Positions 24,801 through 34,296 of a stretch of 64,000 nt of DNA are shown one piece after another. A program made the position numbers and the translations under genes. Origin of the DNA: Silene conica (taxonomy: Eukaryota; Streptophyta; Magnoliopsida; Caryophyllales; Caryophyllaceae); contig CM055319.2 of assembly GCA_029255685.2 (NCBI GenBank), positions 12,944,747 through 13,008,746 on the forward strand, given 5' to 3'. A model generated the notes under the pieces. The model did no database searches. It worked only from the letters and a program-made list of their open reading frames with translations, and was not told where the DNA came from. Numbering within the stretch: position 1 is the stretch's first letter; the number at the start of each line of letters is the position of its first letter.

Positions 24801-25924
24801 ACGTATGTTCCCTTCGAGACTGCAGCCACACGTGCTCCATTCCCGACACGCAGGTCCACCTCACCCTTGATTAGGGGTTCTTGGTTTCGGAGGCCCTGCA
24901 CATGATTACATAGATGAGAACCACAACCAGTATCAAGTACCCAAGTTCCGCAACTTGCATGGTTAATCTCAATCATGTGAATAAAAGAAGAAGAAGACAT
25001 ACCAACAGGAGTAACACGGCCTGCCTTAATGTCCTCGCGATACACGGGGCATGAGCGCCTCCAATGCCCAGTCTTGTGGCAGTGGTGGCATTCCATGCTA
25101 GTATCCTTGCTCTTAGTCTTGCCCTGTGAGTTGCTCGACTCACCTGGCCCACTCTTAGTAAATCTTGGTTTCTTGAACCTGGGCTTACCTACTGCTAGGT
25201 CGCCCTGAGCTTTAGCCTTCCCTTTACCCTTTCCCTTACTGGAGATCATGAGAACATCCTGCTTCATGCTCCCACTTAATTTCAGATCCTTCTCAGTCTG
25301 TACGAGAAGGGAGTGGAGCTCATGAGGAGTCTTCTTCATGTCGTTCATGTAGTAGTTGGCCCTAAAGAGGGCGAACCCATCATGAAGCGAATGAAGCATA
25401 CGATTAACGATTATGTTCTCACTGATCTTGCAGTTTAGGGTCTCCAGTTTCTCGATATTCTCAATCATGTTGAGAATATGTGGGCTAACAGCTTGGCCCT
25501 TCTGGAGTTTCGCCTCAAAGAAGCGACAGGTATGCTCATAAGAAACGATTCTCGGAGCCTTGGAGAATTCGTTAGAGAGCGTGGTGAAAATCTTGTTTGC
25601 ACCGTGGGATATGAAGCGTCTTTGCAAATTTGATTCCATTGCATAGATGAGTACGTTCTTTATCGCACCCGCTTCCATAACGAAATCGCTATGAGCGCGA
25701 ATTTCGTTTGCTCTAGCTCCAGTTCCTGGGTGTGCCGGAATGGGCTCAGTTAAATACTTAAGCTTTCCGTCAGCAATGGCAGCATTCCGTAGTGCTGCCT
25801 CCCAGTCAGAGAAGTTTGACCCATCATTCCTCAGTCTAGTTGACTGATTCATGGAGTCCATGAAGGCCTTTAGCCAGGATTCACGTGCTAGCTTGGCACT
25901 TGGCATTGGGTCTTCACCAGCCAT
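21893..25924 (-). CDS. Copia gag-pol polyprotein, 1343 aa, intact
   Basis: A single uninterrupted frame from ATG 25924. Order of domains: gag (1-270, DGSNFSDWEAAL near residue 34); CCHC zinc knuckle CHHCHKTGHWRRSC at about 279; aspartic protease WVLDTGCGSHLC at about 328; integrase zinc-binding HCRMGH...CESC (465-500); integrase core with HTDVCGPM (D about 526), LRSDRGGEY (D about 590) and the downstream E in NGVSERRNR; reverse transcriptase with KWLYKIK, QMDVKTAFLNG and LYVDDILL (about 1016); RNase H with YADASF, SVTADSTTESEYYA and CDNSGAI. Gag-protease-integrase-RT-RNaseH order is diagnostic of Ty1/copia. It makes virus-like particles and copies the element through RNA. The lineage is not assigned. 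The short frames on the opposite strand are shadows. Confidence 0.97.
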   Translation of the reverse strand: MAGEDPMPSAKLARESWLKAFMDSMNQSTRLRNDGSNFSDWEAALRNAAIADGKLKYLTEPIPAHPGTGARANEIRAHSDFVMEAGAIKNVLIYAMESNLQRRFISHGANKIFTTLSNEFSKAPRIVSYEHTCRFFEAKLQKGQAVSPHILNMIENIEKLETLNCKISENIIVNRMLHSLHDGFALFRANYYMNDMKKTPHELHSLLVQTEKDLKLSGSMKQDVLMISSKGKGKGKAKAQGDLAVGKPRFKKPRFTKSGPGESSNSQGKTKSKDTSMECHHCHKTGHWRRSCPVYREDIKAGRVTPVGMSSSSFIHMIEINHASCGTWVLDTGCGSHLCNHVQGLRNQEPLIKGEVDLRVGNGARVAAVSKGTYVIQLPSGFELFLYNCYYVPSLSKNIISVSALDKLGFSFVIENNSCIFSLHNMIYGKAVSMNEISVLDQTTEILHVNNKRLKVGDKDQTYLWHCRMGHINEKRVKQLIQNGAISPFDFESYGTCESCLIGKMTRISFKGVGMRAADLLGLIHTDVCGPMSINAREGYRYFITFTDDLSRYGYVYLMKHKSESFDKFKEYQNRVQNQLGRKIKTLRSDRGGEYLSHEFDQHLKDCGIVLQLTPPGTPQLNGVSERRNRTLLDMVRSMMSHTVVPDSLWGYALLSAALILNRSPSKAVDKTPYELWKGTVPNLSFIRVWGCEAYVKWRHEDKLGPRSVKTYFIGYPKGTFGHYFYSPTEQRVFVAASATFLEKEFLENKSSNRTFELSEVQEPTTEQPLEETVPSPEAAVDIPEEPRRSGRVSIPLDRYIGMVEEHDTDDVLLLEGNEPTTYKGAMTSSDSKLWLEAMQSEMDSMYENNVWDLVDLPAKVRPLQCKWLYKIKHAVEGQQDIHKARLVAKGFTQVSGLHYDEIFAPVVMLRSIQIILAIAAFHDYEIWQMDVKTAFLNGYLEEELYMVQPEGFIDPAHPKKVCKLKRSIYGLKQASRSWNHRFDQVIKENGFIRSVEEPCLYIKSSGSKIVFLVLYVDDILLIGNDIPLLSSVKAWLKNHFQMKDLGEAQRILGIRIYRDRSRRMLSLSQESYIEKISERFSMTNSKKGFLPMTPGLHLSKTQEAKSLEEKERMSRIPYASAIGSIMYAMICTRPDVAYALSMTSRFQAHPGEQHWMAVKNILKYLRRTKDWGLNFGGDSTLCATGYADASFQTDRDDSKSQSGFVFTLNGAAVSWKSSKQSVTADSTTESEYYAASEAAKEAIWMRQFLQGLSVVPSSNDPITVYCDNSGAIFQAKEHKSSSKARHVQRKAHLIRDYVEQKEIFIDKIATDDNIADPLTKALPRDKHEGHIHSMGIGCVPKL

Positions 25925-27670
25925 TTTAGTTATACAACAGTTTTAATGAACGTGTTCTACACTAAAAAAGAAGATAAAACAAAACCATATAAGCAACTTA
26001 TTGTTGTGATTTAAGTCTATATTAAATTGAATTTAAACTCGTAGACTCATGCATTTATATAATTGATCTTCCTCAAGAATTATATAAACGATCCCAAGAC
26101 TCAATTTCCGTATATTGATAAGCCCGCAGTTTGGCTAATTCCAATCGTTGGAACTCTCGGTCGATAGATTTCCGTATATCCTATCTATTAGTCCATCTCA
26201 GTCACTGGATATTATCGAGTGACCATGATGTTGAGATAAAATAAATCATCTGTTCCCACTTACCCGACGTAGAAGGGGTCATATTATGCCTACCGACGAA
26301 GAAGGGATTCATGGGAGGCTGATTTATAAAGACTAATCTCAATTTTTGGTTATACGAGGAAGACCCCATCAACTTTTATTTATCCACATTTAAGTGAACT
26401 AAAAACTAGCATTTGCGTGAATGAATTAAATAAAGTGATGGCTTTGCAATTGACATGTGACATCTGTATTGTCACAGAAAACTAACGCGTAACCTCTACA
26501 TGAGTCAGTTTTCAGGCATGATATAGGTGGTTTGGCTTTTAGGCGGAATATGATGCAAGCTATTATCGATGAAAGCATAAAGATAAATGCAATAAACGTA
26601 AATAAAAGTCCTAGTGTGGCCTATCCTACCAAAATAAACATAAAACAACTTGGAATCCACCGTTGGATCCTAGAAGCTTGTCTTGATGTTCCATCTTGGT
26701 CCTTGCAGCGGGAGTGAGCATCCGGTCTCCGTCTTTGGTCTTCACAAAATTACTAATTTAAATTACAAAAGTAGTCCTAGATACATTCTAATTTAAATAC
26801 ACAAGTAATTACATGGCAAAAACCCAAAACCGGAGATTCAAGATCTCAAAATTACAAGCAATACTGTGTCCCATCATTTCGGTGACACAATCTTCTAAGG
26901 CCACACTAAGTTACAACCGTTTGCAAAAATTAAATACGTTATTGAAAGCATTCAAGGCATTCACAAGACGATAAATAAAATGCATCAACTAAATAAAATT
27001 TATACATGACATAATACTGTTATTATGATTAATAAATTTATATCAAACCACCTTTTAAGATTAAAATTATGTGACTATACCGCTTTAATCACCAATTTTA
27101 ATAAACATATAATCCATTAATTTAAATTGTTTTAAAACAATATGTACCAAACGAGGGTGAACCGTTTCACTAAATAATATACTATTTCCGTATACAGTAT
27201 ATTATTTTAAGCCATGTGAAAATAAAAAGGCAAGTTATTTTCGAAAAAGATAGCCTGAAAGAAGAGCTAGCACTCGACCGAGCAACAGAGGCACTCGATC
27301 GAGTGTCAGTGTCACTCGATCGAGTGCAGCAGGGGCTCGATCGAGTGACTCTTTAAAACGCAAACGCTGCACTTTAAATCTAAACAAGTTTTTATCTTTT
27401 GATATAAAACATGAAAATTCAAAAATAAAAACAACAAAAGATCCACATATTGCTAAAAATATCGATTAATTAACAATATGCAAATTAGAATCGAAAACAA
27501 GATCGATTACAACACAAAAGCACACGCACGAGGCCTGGTACAAGGGCACTCGATCGAGTGCAACAGAGACTCGATCGAGTGCCAAGGCAGAGTGTACGGT
27601 TTTCGAAAATTTTTAAATCTTATGAAAGACACAATTGTAAAAATTCATGGCCTAAGGCTCTGATACCACT
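25925..27670 (-). other. Long copia leader (primer site to gag), 1.75 kb
   Basis: Unusually long untranslated leader. It starts at the Met-tRNA primer site (27657-27668) and ends at the gag ATG. It contains the palindrome array at 27266-27590 and no convincing frame. A stretch near 26240-26320 has doubled CCGACGAAGAAGGG / CCCGACGTAGAAGGG words. Confidence 0.7.
27266..27590. repeat. Cluster of CACTCGATCGAGTG palindromes in the copia leader
   Basis: The 14-base perfect palindrome CACTCGATCGAGTG, or slightly changed forms (CTCGACCGAG, CTCGATCGAGTG), recurs at about 27272, 27292, 27314, 27331, 27547 and 27569, with spacings of about 17-22 bases inside each group. Confidence 0.8.
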
Positions 27671-28669
27671 TGTGGGGAATAAAACGCGTATCCGCCCTAA
27701 ACTCGCAGGATTATAATGAAAAATACAATCGTGAATATGGTCATAAGATTAAAAAGATAAGAAAAGAAGTACAACCTTTAGTCCTCGCGCAAAAGGCCTA
27801 AGAACAGGAATTAACACAAATTCCCTCCTATAACTTGCACCCAAGACTTAGAATGAGACGTGGCCGCGTGTGCTAGAAATCCTCTCCAACTGCCTTGCAA
27901 TATTGGGAGAGCCTTTTGAGTTTTAGATGTGAGATCTGGGTTATGGGAGAAGAATGCTCTCAAACCCTAATTTTCTTTTGAGATTTGTTAAACAGTGCAA
28001 CAAGAGTAACTGACATAAGGAGAAGGACTCTCCTTATGTAGTCTCTAGGTCGGCCGAAATTTGATGTCGGGTAGGAGTGGGCTTTCCACTCTTACCTTAT
28101 TCCAATGCGTGATTCGACCCATTTAGCTTTAAGTTGTTCGCGGTATTTTTAATTATAAATCGTAACATGTTATCAGATATTAATACAGTCGATATATTAA
28201 TAATGGTCTGAAAAAATACGATATTGTATAATTACCCAAATTAATATAACTGTTTATATTAATACGCGAATACAATATTTAATTAAATATAACCGTTTAT
28301 ATTTAATTTACGAATTAATCATGTAATCCGTATTAGCTAAAATTATTTAATCCGTATTAAATAATAATCTCAACATCTTATTGACTAATTTAATAGTCAA
28401 TACCTCTGACTAACTGTTTAGTCATATCCGGCATAAATGTGACTGTATTTTCATACCTTCACATCTCTCAAACGTGTCCTATAGGTGTGACGTATAGGGA
28501 CCAGTTGACCACCGCCATCCGTATGACAATAACGTCAAACTTATCTAGCAAGCCAACCGTTATTGATAAACGTGGATCAACTGATAATAATACAGAAGTA
28601 TGCCCTTGTGATCCTTAAAGAGATTTAATAAGTCATTGTACTTAATTGTCAAGGACACCAGCCCCAACA
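27671..28669 (-). repeat. 5' LTR of the copia element
   Basis: 999 bp, the partner of 20309-21307, carrying promoter and transcript start for the element on the minus strand. It directly adjoins the Met-tRNA primer site at 27657-27668. Confidence 0.95.
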
Positions 28670-28754
28670 TTTATAGCCCCGTTTCTTACTGCTCTTTGCA
28701 ACTTAGATCCCCTGAACCTCAATCTTCTCTGAATTGGAACCGTAGCCTCAATGT

Positions 28755-29097
28755 TCAGCTGCAACCAGTGGGCAATTCCCAGCAGTATTTGCCTGCTATA
28801 TGGACACTGGCAGAAAAGGTGATCAATATGTTCTGGAGCGTTAGCACAGATGCAACAATGTCATCTGCGACTATATTCAACGCTTTCAGTCTATACTTAG
28901 TATTCATTGCTTGATGTTGATGCATCCAAGCCACTATGCTGTGTTTAGGGATGGTCCATCTGTTCCACACCAACTCATGCCATGCCACTTCATCTACTCT
29001 TTGTCTTAACAGATTATAGCCTTTAGCCACTGTATAGCCATTGTTCCCTGCCAGACTCCATTGATTTGCATCAATGCCTTGCTGAAGCCAAGTTCTC
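28755..29097 (-). pseudogene. LINE reverse-transcriptase C-terminal (zf-RVT) fragment
   Basis: The minus-strand frame contains NGYTVAKGYNLLR, HELVWNRWTIPKHSIVAWM and NTKYRLKALNI, which follow the order of the zinc-binding domain at the C-terminus of plant LINE reverse transcriptases (W..VWN...PKH...W). The expected Cys cluster after the last motif is worn (VASVLTLQ replaces the usual C..C). It is a 5'-truncated, non-functional piece. Confidence 0.75.
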
Positions 29098-30410
29098 ATT
29101 AAAGTACGTGTTGAAGACTATTAAAGTATTAAAGTAATATTGCAGCTATTAAAGTAATATTGCAGCTATTAAAGTACGTGATTAAAGTATATGACTATTA
29201 AACTATATTTTAGTTAGATCACAATTTAATAGTTTATTTCTAAATATTCCGTGATCGAAGATTCCGTGATTACTTTGATTAAAAAGGAACATTACGTGAT
29301 TATGTGATGTGTATGGAAGATTTCATATATATTAAATTAATAAATATTAAATATTACGTGATTATGTAATGTCATCTTAGGAATATCACGGTTGCTGACA
29401 TGACTAGTTTTAATTGGTCGATAAAAATTGAAATTGTGAGAGTGAATGAGAGGGCTTGAAAAATGGTTTTCTGAAACCACGTTGCGCCACGTCAGCTATT
29501 TTACATAATTCTTTAATATATATAATGATGATTGTTGTGTGGCAAAGTGATGGAGTTTTGTTATTGGTTGGGGTAATTAAAATAAGTATAAAACTTTACA
29601 AAAAAGGAAATACGTAGAGTATTGCGAATAGACGAAAAGGAATTGGGGAATTATTGAAAATAGGAGGCGATATATTTTTATTCTAATGACTATGGTAAAA
29701 AAAAGGCGTTAAGAATGTTTTAACCCGTATTCTAACTTTGGTCGAAAGTACAAAATATTTATATGAGATTCTAAAACTATGTTTATTCTATAGACGATAT
29801 TGCTAATAAAAATAATTTCATTTATATCTTACAATAAACATAATTTCCGTCGCAGGTTTATCATTTAATTATTTTTCTCACCACAACGTAAATTTAACTA
29901 TGTAAGGTTATTATTAGATAGTTCACATGTCTTTAAAAGACCGTCTTCCACTAAGTTAGTAGGAGACATAACATTGAAAATAGAAATTAAATAGCTCCCT
30001 CCCTTTCAGAGGTCTCTCAATAGAACTATTAAGATACGGTCTTTCTAAAGTTTTTTTTGTGTCATATTTAAAACGTCAAAAACAATTTAAAGTCGCGAGG
30101 TACAAATTAGTACTCCATCTGTTTTTATGGGATTTACTCATTTGTTGAATATATGAGTGTAGTATTTTAATAAAATGGATATATCATATGAAGACGGAAA
30201 AAGTGCCGATTTAATTGCCTACAAAACCATTGAGAATATACAATTTTTGAGGATGAGGAAATGAATTTAGATTTTTTTTTGATAAAGTGCTATAATTTTG
30301 GAGTTATCTTAGGAAACATTAATTTTCAATGGAAATGATGTATTAGTAGTTTGGACGGAAAAAAAATGTGGTGGTGGACTGGTGGTGGTTGTTTTATTAC
30401 TTTATATAGA

Positions 30411-30760
30411 TATACAGATAGATTCTAAATTTTTTTAGCATACAAATTATAAATGTTTAGTAGAGAACTCATGAAAAGGGTAGGGGAATTTTGTAATCAA
30501 CGTTGAGGAAAAGATGAGACACGATTTGAAGAAAGATAATCTTTTTTTGGGTTGAAGAATATCTTTTATTTTTTTTATGGAAGGTTGAAGATTTGTTAAC
30601 TTTTTTTTGGGTTGAAGAATATCCTTTATTTTTTTTATGGAAGGTTGAAGATTTGTTAACTTTAATAGGGAAATAATTAGAGTTGGTGGAGAGATATGGT
30701 AGGCAAGTGAGCAAGTAGGAGGGAAAAAAAGTGTGTTGTGGTTTCTGTTTTATTATTTTA
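30411..30760. repeat. Tandem 60-bp repeats and truncated Helitron 5' end
   Basis: The 60-base unit with GGGTTGAAGAATATC, ATGGAAGGTTGAAGATTTG occurs twice back to back at 30541-30660 and again near 30957. The stretch 30650-30758 repeats at 30985-31095 and ends with the start of a Helitron 5' terminus (GTTTCTGTTTTATTATTTTA) directly against the CTAG at 30761. Confidence 0.75.
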
Positions 30761-32639
30761 CTAGTTTAGGACCCGTGCAATTGCACGGGCATTTAAAAAA
30801 AATATAAAAATAGTCATTTAAAATTTTATAGTTGTAGTATTATTTCATTTAAATATAAATGTACAACATTTTACACATACAAATAAAAGTATATTAAATT
30901 TAAATTCAACGTTTATTATACTTTTAACATCAAATTAAATGGTACATGCCGACCATATCTTTTATTTATTTTATGGAAGGTTGAAGATTTGTTAACTTTA
31001 TTAGGGAAATAGTTAGAGTTGGTGGAGATATGGTAGGCAAGTGAGCAAGTAGGAGGAAAAAAAAAGTGTGTTGTGGTTTCTGTTTTATTATTTTATATAG
31101 ATTTAGAAGGGATTAAAAAAGATGAATATGTTTTATATCAAGTCGTTCAATTTTAAATTTGAATTTTTGCAATTTAAAGAATTTAGAGAATATAAACAAC
31201 GAACCTAACAAAGATTTCGATATTTTAACAAAAATATATTGTTAATGTGTAAAAATATATCGACGATCTTTACCAATTGGCTATCGAAATGAATTAAATA
31301 CAGTGAACCGAACCGCTTTTATGCAATCCACCAAATGAAGCGATAAGTCCAACTCGTCCAATTGATACGTAAATATCTTGGGCTTATGCATTGACCAATA
31401 TGACCATCACTTATTTCTTTTTACACTTTTCTATTTAATTTTAGGGTTATTTAATAACAATACTCCAAACTATTGAGTTGCTTCTTAAAATACTACAATC
31501 TTTAATTTAACTATCAATATACCCAACTTTCACATCTACTCGCTTTTACTAAAACGGGTGGAAGGGCTACCTGCTAAACCGGTTCCTTTCTATTTTATCC
31601 CTTCTCTTTCTTCACCTATTTTAATTACCTTATGAAAACACCATTATTCTTCTTTTTTATCCTTCGGAACACACAAACATTTTTGTCAACTTGATGAAAT
31701 CATTAAAGAGATGTACGACAATTCTCAACAATTTCTTATAACCTGCTAATTTAACTTCATGAATAAAAAAAATTCAATCATTTCTTTAACACCATTAATC
31801 TTCTTTTTTTTCTCCAGAACACATGAACCCTACTAATCTCCTCCAATTCACCTCTCTGATTCGTTCACTACACATGATCGGTCTAATTGTATCTCTTAGT
31901 CCACACAGGGACAAATTATATCAAGGTTCCCAGTTTGAATGAGATTCCAAGCGGCATGAATACATATGCATGTGCTCTTTAAAAATGGCTGCTCTTTTTT
32001 TGTGCATTAAACTCCGTCATTAAAATTAGGACGATGCTCATATAACCCATGAGATTGAATTGGATGTTTATGGCAACTGTCTTACATTCCTATTAATCTG
32101 CAATACAAAAAGATGTGAACAACAATCCAATCAAGTAGATGAGGAGCTCACATATCACAAATTAACCAAAGTTGGTTTCGGGTTCCGAAATCCGACACCA
32201 TCTTCAACTATGAACACCATTTATGCCTGGAATTGTCTTGCTCTTTGAACTTTGAACCTTAAATCGCCTTATTCATTTCGATTTTTTAAACTGTAGATCC
32301 CATTAAAATTTAGGGGTAAATTCTAATTTGATATAATAACACTAAAATTTGCAAAAAAAAAGGTCAAAACCCTAGATCCCTATTTCAATTTTGGTTTGTT
32401 ATATCATATATTGAATTAGGTTATAGTTTTTTTTTTTATTGAGTTTTTGGTAATTAAATGGGTTTTTTGAGATTTTTCAGATTTGTTAGGATAGTGAATG
32501 GGAAGGTGATGAAGATTATGAAGGGGAAATTTTTATCGGTTGTTACAAGTTAAAAAGAGCCAATTCTATTAAAATCAGAACAGTTTAATAGTTTGTTATA
32601 TTGGTAGTATTTTTATTAAATAACCCTTAATTTTAACCT

Positions 32640-32692
32640 ACTTTCCCACTTCCCACTTCCCACTTCCCACTTCCCACTTCCCACTTCCCACC
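32640..32692. repeat. CCCACTT heptamer microsatellite
   Basis: About seven head-to-tail copies of the heptamer TTCCCAC. It is not the plant telomere heptamer (CCCTAAA). Confidence 0.9.
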
Positions 32693-33555
32693 ATCTTTCC
32701 CAATCTCCTTTAATGACTTTAACAAAAATTCATATCTCTAATCTCACTACACCTATAATGCGACTCCTTTCCCTACATTACTCCCGACTTTTAATTTTTC
32801 TTTCCCGGATAAATTCACCATCTCACTCAAAATATATGAAATTTTAAACGTTTTTTCCCCTTACTCAGGATCATCATTAATCAAGCCATTTAATCTAAGG
32901 GTATAATCACTCAAACTATTCTTGTCTAATCTAGACGACGATTCCCCATTCTCAATAGGTAGTTTTGTATATGCATAACATTACCACGTTTTTCAATCAT
33001 TTTTATTTTCAGGGAAATTAGTTTTTTTGCCTTTTTAAAATTATAATAATTTCTACAATCTTAATAAATTTTTATACTCTATACGGAGTATTATTTTTCA
33101 TTTGATGAAAATTTAACATATTTAAATATTTTGCACCTTATTTAAAATTTGTTTATGAGAATATTTTACTTATAGTTTTGTAGATCTAATACCTGTGATG
33201 TTGTGAATAATTACTCACAGATTTAACTATGTAATATTTTATTCATAAATTTATTTATGTGAATAATTTCTATAATTCTTTTTTTCATTTTTACGTCATT
33301 ATTATTAGTAGTTGTATTTTTTTATTCTTTGAGTCTTTTTTTTCTTTTTCCATCAAATTGACAATCTGTTATTTAACAGATTTGAAAATTTACTGTTGTT
33401 TTTATTAAGTTCATGTTACTGTATATTAATTTTTTTTTAGATTGGATTATCAGCATTTGATTTTGTTATTTTATTTTTTTATCATAATCAAGTTAACAAA
33501 TTTGTGTTAATATTGAGCAATTTAAATCATGCGGCATACTATTTCATCGAATTAA

Positions 33556-33810
33556 ATTAATTCTCCTAAATTAAATGTAAAGATAGATAGATCATGGTTG
33601 ACCCCTTGTATAAAAAGTAAAAAAATGAACTTTCAACCACAGTGCGACACTTAAGCACTGTGGTTATTGCTTTTATATATAGAATTAATTCTCCTAAATT
33701 AAATGTAAAGATAGATAGATTATGGTGGACCCCTTGTATAAAAGTAAAAAATGAACTTTCAACAACAGTGCGACACCTAAGCATTGTGGTTGTTGCTTTT
33801 ATATATAGGA
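33556..33810 (-). repeat. Tandem duplication of a Helitron 5' terminus
   Basis: A unit of about 127 bases, from TAATTCTCCTAAATTAAATG to TTGCTTTTATATATAG, occurs twice (33556-33683 and 33684-33810). Each copy carries a palindrome with arms CCACAGTGC / GCACTGTGG beside the terminal TATATATAGA. The first copy is followed by A rather than the T expected for a clean insertion border. Confidence 0.75.
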
Positions 33811-34296
33811 TTTCGTATATTTTCCAATGATTCGAATGTTTTTAGCATTTTTATACACCATGATAAGAACTTAAGACCGAGTAGAATAGAACAATACATA
33901 TGCTCCTACATGTTAGCAGTTCTAGAGATATTAGCCCGTCTCAATGGAGCAAGGAGACGAAATAACGCTTCTTTTTTTTTGACAGTTGGAAATAGTAGTT
34001 TATACACTACCTATTCGAGATAATCGGAACTTATTATTACATCATTGAAAGAACTCTTCATGTAAGATAAATAAATGTTTAAATATTGACATCTGATATT
34101 ATTAGTATCTCATCCAATTTTTGTGTACTGGTTACAAAAGTGCAAAAATTAAGCAGTTGTACTAATTTGATGGTCTCTTTGGAGACTGATACAATAATTC
34201 ATCACTCTCTGTTCACCAATGCCCAACAGTTTTGCGACAGACTTGTAATGAGATACCCTCCGCAACAATTTATCAACGGAATCGCAAAAGATACAT
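33811..34296 (-). other. 3' flank / 3' UTR of the PLP protein gene
   Basis: AT-rich sequence between the Helitron terminus and the stop codon at 34297-34299. No separate gene is seen; the frames here are short and opposite-strand shadows. Confidence 0.5.

Larger units (their letters stand above)
20309..28669 (-). mobile_element. Complete Ty1/copia LTR retrotransposon, 8361 bp, very young
   Basis: Two 999-bp LTRs (TG...CA) that I read as identical flank one open gag-pol frame. Target duplication TTTAT is at 20304-20308 and 28670-28674. The primer binding site, complementary to initiator Met-tRNA (TGGTATCAGAGC on minus, 27657-27668), lies two bases inside the right LTR, so the element runs on the minus strand. 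It sits inside the LINE 3' region. Identical LTRs and an unbroken frame imply insertion too recent for visible divergence. The 3' side lacks a clear polypurine tract directly against the LTR. Confidence 0.95.
20071..29097 (-). mobile_element. 5'-truncated LINE, split by a copia element
   Basis: On the minus strand the piece starts at 29097 inside a reverse-transcriptase zinc-binding domain, continues to 28675, is interrupted by the copia element, and resumes at 20303 to end in poly(A) (poly-T at 20071-20081 on plus). A perfect 12-bp target duplication ATTAAAGTACGT flanks it at 20059-20070 and 29098-29109. About 660 bases of LINE remain, the usual result of incomplete reverse transcription. 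Confidence 0.88.
19067..29528 (-). mobile_element. Inner Helitron interrupted by LINE and copia
   Basis: The 3' end is CTAG at 19067-19070 with the hairpin CCCCGTGATTTTTCACGGG inside it. The 5' end at 29528 is A|TCATTATATATATTAAAG, followed inward by GCTGACGTGGCGCAACGTGG, a word typical of dicot Helitron 5' ends. With the LINE/copia insert (20071-29109) removed, about 1.4 kb remains. It has no coding capacity. Internal repeats (TCTAAATATTCTCAA with CAATAC words) occur at 19850-20000. Confidence 0.6.
18232..30410 (-). mobile_element. Outer Helitron of a nested stack (ends 18232 and 30410)
   Basis: The 3' end at 18232-18235 reads CTAA on the minus strand, preceded by the perfect hairpin CCCGTGCAACTTTGCACGGG. 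The 5' end at 30410 reads A|TCTATATAAAGTAATAAAAC. Removing the nested element 19067-29528 leaves about 1.7 kb, a normal non-autonomous Helitron size. Host bases A and T flank both ends. Pairing of the two ends is inferred from nesting logic. Confidence 0.45.
30761..33810 (-). mobile_element. Helitron(s): 3' end 30761, 5' ends 31102 and 33810
   Basis: The 3' terminus CTAG at 30761-30764 has the hairpin CCCGTGCAATTGCACGGG inside it. Two possible 5' termini follow on the minus strand: A|TCTATATAAAATAATAAAAC at 31102 and A|TCCTATATATAAAAGCAAC at 33810. Either a 342-bp mini-Helitron (30761-31102) lies beside an orphan 5' end, or a 3.05-kb element contains a smaller one. No coding capacity is seen. 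31103-33540 is AT-rich with a (CCCACTT)n heptamer run at 32640-32690 and no gene. Confidence 0.5.

Noticed and set aside
32640..32692. Interstitial telomere repeat
   Set aside because: The heptamer is TTCCCAC, not the plant CCCTAAA.
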